A stretch of 64,000 bases of DNA from XBB1006 sp051877515. GTDB taxonomy: Bacteria > Bacillota > Clostridia > Lachnospirales > Lachnospiraceae. A model generated the notes under the pieces. That model was not told the origin of the DNA. It did not search any database and worked only from the letters and a program-made list of their open reading frames with translations. Both the position numbers and the translations under genes were made by a program. Below, piece after piece: positions 58,002 through 64,000 of this stretch (its first letter is position 1; each line of letters opens with the position of its first letter). The DNA lies in contig JBJEIY010000045.1 in assembly GCA_051877515.1 (NCBI GenBank), forward strand, positions 1 through 64,000. Direction: 5' to 3'.

Positions 58002-60008
58002 TTAATTAACTTTTACCGTTACAGAGGTGGCGTACAGGCCATAATAAGTTTTGCTGTTGTAGGTTTTGTATGCACGCACTCTGTATTTATAACTCTTGCC
58101 TGAGGTTAATCCTGTATCCTTATAGGTAAAGGTAGAGTTTCCTGTCACCGTTTTCAATAAAACCCATTTTTCATTGGCCTCATCATAACGGTACACCTTA
58201 TAACCCGTTGCGCGTACTACCTTATCCCAGGTCAGGGTCACTGTTTTCTTGGAGGCAGAAGTTCCTGCCAGGTTCGCAACTTTGGCGGGTTTGGTGGTTC
58301 CTGCGGCCTCTGCTGAACGATATCCGTAAACCGTAGTTCCGCTGTATGTCTTATAAGCACATACCTTATACCGGTACTCTTTTGCTCCCAGCAGTTTGGT
58401 ATCCGTATAGGTCAGGTTGGTGTTTCCTGTAATGGTTTTCACACATTTCCAGCTGTCCGTGGCGGTATCATAGCGGTATACTTTGTATCCGTCCGCCCGG
58501 GCAACCTTATTCCAGTTCAGGGTGATCTCTGTGGCACTGGTGGTAGTGGCCGCAAGCCCTTTTCCCTGAGCAGGACGGGTGGTATCCGTAAGAACTGCAG
58601 AATAGCTGCCCCAGTATTTCGTTCCTCCAATCGTCTTATAAGCCCGTACCTTGAATTTATATTCCGTACAGGAAGTAAGTCCGCTTACCTTGTAGGAGGT
58701 AACTGCAGGATCCGTAATATCCCCGACTTTTTCGTACGCACCGGAGGTGGAATTATATTTATAGACTCTGTATCCGTCCGCATTTTCCACCGGATCAAAT
58801 TGCAGGGTGATGCTGTTCGCCATTCTGGTCTGCAGCCTTAAATCCGCAACCTTCTCCGGTTTGGTACCTACCGTCAGGATATCCGAATAGGTTCCGTAAT
58901 GGCGGGTTCCGCCAATGGTCCAGTAACAACGAACCTTGTATTTATACTCCGTTCCTGGTTCCAGACCGGTATCCTCATAGCAGGGTTCCTGTGTATCAGC
59001 CACCTTCTGGTAACTTTCCGTTTCCGGATTATAGCGATATACACGATAACCCATTGCATCGGAAGCGAAAGACCAGTCCAGGGATATGGAAGTCGCCGTC
59101 TGCCCTGTTGTAATGAAGTCTTCGGTTTTGATCGCCGTATTCTTGTACCAGTAATTGCAATCCAGATTTCCGCTGTATCCGTCAACCCTTCCGGAACTGG
59201 TAAACTGCCAGAACTCGTAGGGATAAGTAATATCCGCATAAGGCGTTGCCGTGGAAGAAGAAAGGGTGTTGCTGGTAGTGGTCTTATTATACCGTGCTAA
59301 CCAGATGGGATAGCTTTTTGCCAGAGTTGCCGTATTTAAATAGGTCTTACACATGGTGTAGTTGGCATAGATCAGAGGCTGATATCCCGCCTCTTCAATT
59401 ACCTCGCAAAATGCTGCGCAGATATTGGTCATCTGGGTTTTGGTAAGTTTTCCGGCAACCAACCGTCCACCGGTATAGAATTCATAGTCAAATACCACCG
59501 GCATGGTAATATTCCAGTTATTCTTTTTCAGAATATCCAGCACATAGTTGGCTTCCTCTCTCGCCTCTGCTGTTGTAATAGCCTGGGAAAAAATATAAAC
59601 TCCTACGTTAATATTATTTGCCAGAGCTTTGGTAATATGGTCATTGGCAGTGGTGTCCTCGCTTAAGGCTCCGCTGATGGAACCTCTTGCCGCCACCCGG
59701 ACAAACGCAAAATCGATGCCGTCAGCATGGGCTTTTGCCCAGTCGATCTTAGAATTTCCACTGGAATCGCTCTGCCATTTGGAAACATCGATTCCCTTAA
59801 AAAGCTTGTAATTCTTCAGCGTATTGTTGTGATAGTAAGTGGATGTAACGGTTTTACCCTGAGAAGAGCTGTACACTTTGCTGGTGGTGGTAAATGAATT
59901 GGTTACCAGCATTTCCGCTGAGGTTGCTGCCGCTGCATGTTCCACCGGCGTCAATGCCATCAGAACCGCCAACAGCAGGCACAACACTGATCGTAAAATT
60001 TTCTTCAT
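58002..60008 (-). CDS. secreted GH25 lysozyme with four FN3 repeats
   Basis: 668 residues. Signal peptide ILRSVLCLLLAVLMALTP, cut near EHAAAA (27). Residues 70-290 form a GH25 muramidase: GIDVSKWQ (catalytic Asp), DFAFVRVAARG, GVYIFSQAIT, PVVFDYEFY (second acid pair DxE), PLIYANYTMCKTYL, WQFTSSGRVDGYSGNLDCNYW. Residues 295-668 are four FN3-like repeats of about 92 residues, each with ADGYRVYKYN and YKYKVRAYKT patterns. No choline-binding or LysM anchor. Cleaves peptidoglycan between MurNAc and GlcNAc. Its promoter has the same palindrome as the BlaI-type repressor promoter, so repression by that protein is likely. Confidence 0.93.
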   Translation of the reverse strand: MKKILRSVLCLLLAVLMALTPVEHAAAATSAEMLVTNSFTTTSKVYSSSQGKTVTSTYYHNNTLKNYKLFKGIDVSKWQSDSSGNSKIDWAKAHADGIDFAFVRVAARGSISGALSEDTTANDHITKALANNINVGVYIFSQAITTAEAREEANYVLDILKKNNWNITMPVVFDYEFYTGGRLVAGKLTKTQMTNICAAFCEVIEEAGYQPLIYANYTMCKTYLNTATLAKSYPIWLARYNKTTTSNTLSSSTATPYADITYPYEFWQFTSSGRVDGYSGNLDCNYWYKNTAIKTEDFITTGQTATSISLDWSFASDAMGYRVYRYNPETESYQKVADTQEPCYEDTGLEPGTEYKYKVRCYWTIGGTRHYGTYSDILTVGTKPEKVADLRLQTRMANSITLQFDPVENADGYRVYKYNSTSGAYEKVGDITDPAVTSYKVSGLTSCTEYKFKVRAYKTIGGTKYWGSYSAVLTDTTRPAQGKGLAATTTSATEITLNWNKVARADGYKVYRYDTATDSWKCVKTITGNTNLTYTDTKLLGAKEYRYKVCAYKTYSGTTVYGYRSAEAAGTTKPAKVANLAGTSASKKTVTLTWDKVVRATGYKVYRYDEANEKWVLLKTVTGNSTFTYKDTGLTSGKSYKYRVRAYKTYNSKTYYGLYATSVTVKVN

Positions 60009-60073
60009 AGTATCCTAGTATCCTTTTCCCTGATTTCGCTTTCAAAAGCGTATCCGTTATGTCATCTTTTATA

Positions 60074-60103
60074 AGTCTAATGCATTAGACCTTTTCTTGT
60101 CAA
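60074..60103 (-). promoter_or_regulatory. BlaI-type operator and promoter of the lysozyme gene
   Basis: Perfect palindrome GTCTAATGCATTAGAC at 60075-60090; -35 TTGACA at 60103-60098 and -10 TAGACT at 60079-60074 (18-bp spacer). The arrangement, TTGACA then six or seven bases then GTCTAA..TTAGACT, is the same as at 16024-16052. Confidence 0.8.
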
Positions 60104-60118
60104 CCATTTTAGTCAAAA

Positions 60119-61615
60119 TTATTTGACTAATCCCTTATCTGTTTTTGCCACGTGTTTAAACACTTCCTCAAAACGGTTCAGCGCCTCATCAATGATTTCC
60201 GGTGTATCTGCCAGGGATGTATACATCCGGCTGCCTGCCAACGTAACAATGCCATTGGCCATATAGGCTGCCCCCATTTTTTCCATGGAATCCTTACGTA
60301 CATACATCATTTCTTTATGTTTCAACAGGCCCACGGCAGATTTCAGGAAGGACATGGAAGAAAAATCAAAGCTCATGGCTCCGGTACATTCCAAATGTAC
60401 GATAGATCCCTGATTGTAGGCCACGAAAGGAAGTCCATACCTGTCTATAAGCTCGTTCAGTCCATCGCACAGACGATCACCCATTTTTCCTGCAACTTCA
60501 CATGCATTGGTGCGCTCAATTTCCTTGATGGCAGTGTAACCTGCCAGACAGGAAAGCGGATTGGCAGACAAGGTTCCTCCTACATAGGCCCTGTGTTTTC
60601 CTGTGGCCAGACCTGCTGCCATTAACTGGGCATACTCTTTCTTTCCGCCCACTCCTCCGGCTGCCGGATAACCTCCGGCCACAATCTTTCCAAATATCGT
60701 AAGATCCGGTACCACATCAAAATATCCTTGGGCTCCGGATAACGCCACACGGAATCCAGTCACCACTTCATCAAAAATAAGCAGAGCCCCGTAACGATCG
60801 CACAATTCCCGAACTGACTTGTTATACTCTTTTGCCACCGGACGAGTTCCGCTTTCCGGTCCCACCGGTTCTAAGATCACTGCCGCAGTGCCTCCCCGCA
60901 GTTTGTTGCGCTTTAGCATTTTCTCCAGCATGTTAAGATCGTTGGGACGCACTTCATCCGTCAGCTTATAACTGTTTCCGGGAATACCGTGAGATTCTAA
61001 CAGGCCCCTGCTTCCCGGAATCTTTAGTCCATATACCATTTGATCTGACCAGCCGTGGTATGCTCCGCCAATTTTGATCACATGCTTTTTACCGGTGGCA
61101 ATACGGGCAATACGCAGGGCCGCCATAACTGACTCTGTTCCGGATCCCAACATACGGAACATCTCCACATTGGGCATATGCTTGTTGATCTCTCTCGCAA
61201 TGAGCATTTCCGACTCATGCAATAGTCCTGTAACCGGACCGCACTGGTTCAGCAGTTCAATGACCTTTTCCCGGATCACCGGATAGTTGCTACCCAGAAT
61301 GGTCGGTCCGCCTGCCTGCAGAAAATCAATGTACTGATTTCCGTCCTTATCGTACAGGTACGCTCCTTGTGCTCTTTCCATACACATAGGAAAGGGCTTG
61401 TTAAATGCCAGATTATGCTGTACTCCTCCCGGAATATATTTCTGGGACTCCTCATAAACCGCCCTGGACTGCGGACATTTCTCGTCATAGTATTTTAAGA
61501 TCACATCATTATAGTAGTCATCTGTCACTTCCCAGATCTCCTGGGAGGTCAGATTTTTCAACCGGGCATTGATCTTGTCCGGATTCTCCCATCTGCTGAT
61601 CCCGCAATTTTCCAT
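60119..61615 (-). CDS. class III PLP aminotransferase (glutamate-1-semialdehyde aminomutase-like)
   Basis: 498 residues. SQKYIPGGVQHNLAFNKPFPMCMERAQGAYLYDKDGNQYIDFLQAGGPTILG, in pieces, is the family start (core YDKDGNQYIDF); LGSGTESVMAALRIAR, GGAYHGWSDQM, LIFDEVVTGFR and the PLP lysine in LTIFGKIVAGGYPAAGG follow. An 45-residue N-terminal extension and the setting with sugar genes argue against tetrapyrrole synthesis; an amino-sugar or amino-alcohol substrate is possible. The spacer to GtrA is 44 bp. Confidence 0.85.
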   Translation of the reverse strand: MENCGISRWENPDKINARLKNLTSQEIWEVTDDYYNDVILKYYDEKCPQSRAVYEESQKYIPGGVQHNLAFNKPFPMCMERAQGAYLYDKDGNQYIDFLQAGGPTILGSNYPVIREKVIELLNQCGPVTGLLHESEMLIAREINKHMPNVEMFRMLGSGTESVMAALRIARIATGKKHVIKIGGAYHGWSDQMVYGLKIPGSRGLLESHGIPGNSYKLTDEVRPNDLNMLEKMLKRNKLRGGTAAVILEPVGPESGTRPVAKEYNKSVRELCDRYGALLIFDEVVTGFRVALSGAQGYFDVVPDLTIFGKIVAGGYPAAGGVGGKKEYAQLMAAGLATGKHRAYVGGTLSANPLSCLAGYTAIKEIERTNACEVAGKMGDRLCDGLNELIDRYGLPFVAYNQGSIVHLECTGAMSFDFSSMSFLKSAVGLLKHKEMMYVRKDSMEKMGAAYMANGIVTLAGSRMYTSLADTPEIIDEALNRFEEVFKHVAKTDKGLVK

Positions 61616-61659
61616 CCTTCTTGCTCCTCTCTCTTCCTTATGTCTGGTTTTTCGTTTCT

Positions 61660-62076
61660 CTATTCTTCTGCTTTTTTGTTGGTGTCAATAGTATCCCGGA
61701 AGACCACAAAGCGATCATACACATATTCCGTAGAAAGGTTCAACGCCATATTCAGGGCCGTAACCAAATACTCGTTCCATAAAAGATCCTCTGCCAGATA
61801 GTTACCCAGCACTGTAGTCACAGGGGTGAAAATGCAGTAAAACAATGCCACCTGGGCCATGGCCTTAGGAACATTGTTGGCACTTTTAAACGTAAACTTC
61901 CGGTTCAGGGTAAAATTCCATACTACAGACAGCACTAAGGCAATGAGATAGCAGGGCCAGTAACTGAACCCGGTCAGCTCATTGAGCAGGGAAAAAGCAA
62001 CCAGCTCAATGATCCCTGCTGATGCTGAAAATAATGCGAACTTTACGATACGGATTATTTCTTCTTTTTTTGTCAT
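61660..62076 (-). CDS. GtrA-family membrane protein
   Basis: 138 residues, four membrane segments (about 12-30, 38-56, 76-96, 104-122) with NFTLNRKFTFKS, the hallmark of GtrA. Thought to flip or present polyprenyl-phosphate sugars across the membrane. The long frame to 62208 overlaps the aldolase gene; ATG 62076 follows AGGAGGACACC. Confidence 0.88.
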   Translation of the reverse strand: MTKKEEIIRIVKFALFSASAGIIELVAFSLLNELTGFSYWPCYLIALVLSVVWNFTLNRKFTFKSANNVPKAMAQVALFYCIFTPVTTVLGNYLAEDLLWNEYLVTALNMALNLSTEYVYDRFVVFRDTIDTNKKAEE

Positions 62077-62090
62077 GGTGTCCTCCTGAC

Positions 62091-63077
62091 TTATGCGTTT
62101 TTCTTTTTGGAATATTTCTTCTGATATATATAATGCATTAGCATACAATCCAGCCGGCCCAGAGATTTTTCTTTTTTCCAGGCTCCGGTATGCAATGCAC
62201 AGATACATGCTTTTTCCATCAGAAGTGCCATGGCATGGGTATCCCCGTCATCCTGTCCTCTTACCACGGCTCCCACTCCGGCAACAAGAACAGCCGGATA
62301 CTTCTGCAATGCCCCCAGAACTCCGTTTGCTGGTACCACGGACACCTTTCTTCCCATCATCTGGGCCATGTCATCCAGTTGGGCTGTCAGTGGACCCACA
62401 GAAGCTGCTTTCAGCACCGGTGCAGTCTGCACCAATTTCCACTCAAAATCACATTGTGCCAGCTGTTTCGAAAGCTGTGTCATAGCAGTTTTTTCGCACA
62501 TGATCTCCTCTTCAGGCTGTCCTTTGCAATTTCGTTTACAGATCTCTTCCAGCAGAGCCGCTTTTTCATAAGCATCCTGTTTATCACAGCCGCAGATCAC
62601 CACTCCATGATGTGCAAGAAAAACCGTATGGGCACCGGTTTTCATGGCGTTTGCTACGGCATTTTTCAGTTTCTTTGTTCCCGGAAGACCGTAATCTGCC
62701 ACCGCAATCCCGCCCAGGCGAACTTTTTCTTCTTCCGTAAGGTCCATATCCATAGCTCCCGCAAGACCCAGTGCAGACGCATAGGTCTGATGAGTATGGA
62801 TCACAAACTGTACCCCGGGAAACAGTTCATAGGCGCAGGCATGGATTCCTTTCTCACTGGAGGGCTTACGCACTCCTTTAAAACTGCCTGTGCCCCTGTC
62901 ATACAGGACTAAATCTTCTTCTCCGGTCCGGTTATAGTCCAGGCCACTGGGTGTTATAAGAAAATGTTCCTCGTCGATCCTGCAGCTGACATTGCCCCAG
63001 GTACGGGCCACCAATCCCTGTTCCAAAAGCTGGCGTCCGGCCTCCACCACCTGACGCCTGGCCTCCTTTTCCTGCAT
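62091..63077 (-). CDS. class II aldolase/adducin-family protein
   Basis: 328 residues. The N-terminal 215 residues are an AraD/FucA-type fold: GLVARTWGNVSCRIDEEHFLITPSG, PSSEKGIHACAYELFPGVQFVIHTHQTYASALG (zinc ligands in HTHQTYAS), FLAHHGVVICG. The C-terminal 110 residues (RKVSVVPANGVLGALQKYPAVLVAGVGAVVRGQDDGD onwards) are an extra domain seen in some clostridial members. May split a sugar phosphate made by the FGGY kinase encoded 46 bp upstream. ATG 63077 has AGGAGGGATAGC. Confidence 0.88.
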   Translation of the reverse strand: MQEKEARRQVVEAGRQLLEQGLVARTWGNVSCRIDEEHFLITPSGLDYNRTGEEDLVLYDRGTGSFKGVRKPSSEKGIHACAYELFPGVQFVIHTHQTYASALGLAGAMDMDLTEEEKVRLGGIAVADYGLPGTKKLKNAVANAMKTGAHTVFLAHHGVVICGCDKQDAYEKAALLEEICKRNCKGQPEEEIMCEKTAMTQLSKQLAQCDFEWKLVQTAPVLKAASVGPLTAQLDDMAQMMGRKVSVVPANGVLGALQKYPAVLVAGVGAVVRGQDDGDTHAMALLMEKACICALHTGAWKKEKSLGRLDCMLMHYIYQKKYSKKKNA

Positions 63078-63123
63078 GCTATCCCTCCTGACCATTTACA
63101 CCGGGCCATTTTGCTGATACCGG

Positions 63124-64000
63124 TTACTGCTTTGCTTCCGACTGATATAATCGTCTGAAATTCTTTTTATTGCAACGGTATAAGTCTTTGAATACCGCAT
63201 AGTTTCTATCATACACTGCCCGATTTGCCTGATCCGGTTCAAACCGCGCTTTAACGCAGACCATCTGCTTAGCTTCAGACAGGTCTTTCACCCTGCCGCT
63301 ACCCACTGCGATCAGTAGCGCTGCTCCGATGGCTCCCACATCCTTGGTATATTCCACCGTTTCAATGGGATGTCCTGTGATATCCGCCAGCATCTGGCAG
63401 GTCACCTCTGAAAGGGCTCCCCCTCCCACAAACCGGATAGTCCGGGAGGTTGTGACCTTTTTCTCCTCACATTCTAACATCCACCGAAGATGATAGCAGA
63501 TACCTTCTAACACCGCCCGGATCATTTCCCTCTTTTTGGTATTGATACCGATGTTGAAAAACATACCTGCTGCCGCAGGATCCTCAAAGGGGCACCGGTT
63601 TCCATGCAGCCATGGTGTAAAAATAACTCCGCCGCAGCCCGGCTCCACCTGGGCCACCACCTCTGACATATAATCATACAGGCTTTCATACCTGGTTTCC
63701 GTACTTTCTGCCACATCGATCTTGCTTAAATAAGCATCAATCTCATCACATACCAGATGCTCCTTTACCCATTCAAAACATTTTCCCGCAGTTTCCATTT
63801 CCGCAAAATAATTATATTTTCCGGATTGGGCACCTACGATACCGGCGATCATGGCCATAATATCCACTTTCTGTTTTCCTATGACCGTTCCTACCCAGCC
63901 TGAGGTTCCGGAATAAATATGGGTATCGTTTAATTCCGTGCTGCCTGCTCCGATACCGATAAGGGTAGCATCTCCTCCACCACCGTATACCGGTGTCTGC
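63124..64000 (-). CDS. FGGY-family carbohydrate kinase, 3' part (gene continues past the window end)
   Basis: The frame stays open to base 64000, so the N-terminal half is missing. Visible: TPVYGGGGDATLIGIGAG, THIYSGTSGWVG (hinge/substrate region), IFTPWLHGNRCPFEDPAAAGMFFNIG, the FGGY signature region IRFVGGGALSEVTCQMLADITG and VGAIGAALLIAVGSG. A pentulose or related polyol kinase by family, closest in look to xylulokinase. First visible gene of kinase-aldolase-GtrA-aminotransferase. Confidence 0.88.
   Translation of the reverse strand, partial: QTPVYGGGGDATLIGIGAGSTELNDTHIYSGTSGWVGTVIGKQKVDIMAMIAGIVGAQSGKYNYFAEMETAGKCFEWVKEHLVCDEIDAYLSKIDVAESTETRYESLYDYMSEVVAQVEPGCGGVIFTPWLHGNRCPFEDPAAAGMFFNIGINTKKREMIRAVLEGICYHLRWMLECEEKKVTTSRTIRFVGGGALSEVTCQMLADITGHPIETVEYTKDVGAIGAALLIAVGSGRVKDLSEAKQMVCVKARFEPDQANRAVYDRNYAVFKDLYRCNKKNFRRLYQSEAKQ

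Noticed and set aside
60119..61615. Haem-pathway hemL
   Set aside because: It has the aminomutase fold but also an N-terminal extension and sugar-gene neighbours, with no other tetrapyrrole gene adjacent, so I did not give the symbol.

Overview
The window reads as a chromosome segment of a low-to-mid GC member of the Clostridia, most likely Lachnospiraceae. This is inferred from the ribosomal/RNA polymerase gene order, strong AAGGAGG-type ribosome binding sites, secreted FN3/Ig-rich proteins, a FliD-like protein and the sequence flavour of housekeeping proteins; no 16S rRNA is present. Nearly all genes lie on the minus strand. I saw no rRNA, tRNA, CRISPR array, insertion sequence or prophage. 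A 100-base run of N (4917-5016) is an assembly gap inside a tandem repeat. || Layout. 1-2.8 kb: a 5' gene fragment, a sigma-70-like protein lacking its promoter-reading parts, and an AbiEi/AbiEii toxin-antitoxin pair whose toxin appears to have lost its nucleotidyltransferase core. 2.8-13.3 kb: an M20 peptidase, a UDPGP-type nucleotidyltransferase, a REC-GGDEF-EAL-REC signalling protein, DUF3842 and the nickel-pincer cofactor genes larE, larC and larB behind a structured leader, then a tRNA-dihydrouridine synthase. Two non-coding islands (4.2-5.1 and 13.3-13.9 kb) share one architecture: GC-rich minisatellites around an AT-rich block full of TTTTTCGC/GCGAAAAA motifs. 14-20 kb: a BlaR1/BlaI-type sensor-repressor pair and a phosphate module (Na/Pi symporter, response regulator, histidine kinase) behind TGTAAA repeats resembling Pho boxes. 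20-30 kb: acetyltransferases, a chemoreceptor, TldD/PmbA, a POT peptide transporter, CbiL/CobI, a MATE pump and CarD. 30.7-48.6 kb: tuf, fusA, rpsG, rpsL, rpoC, rpoB, rplL, rplJ, rplA, rplK, nusG, secE and rpmG in the conserved order, interrupted by an MFS transporter between rplL and rpoB. 48.7-51.1 kb: metY-metA behind a short leader with a terminator. 51.2-60 kb: a FliD-like protein, a large secreted Ig/FN3 protein, a glycosyltransferase, a Dabb protein, a HAD phosphatase and a GH25 lysozyme with FN3 repeats. 60.1-64 kb: a class III aminotransferase, GtrA, a class II aldolase and a FGGY sugar kinase that runs off the window. || How parts connect. The BlaI-type promoter and the GH25 lysozyme promoter, 44 kb apart, carry the same GTCTAA-N4-TTAGAC palindrome just after a TTGACA -35 box, suggesting a small wall-stress regulon. 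metA has the glutamate expected for acetyl-CoA use, matching the O-acetylhomoserine enzyme metY. The lar genes make a cofactor for a LarA-type enzyme not in this window. Several genes (M20 peptidase, larC, blaR1, rplJ) and several intergenic regions carry in-register tandem repeats, so repeat expansion looks like a general habit of this genome.
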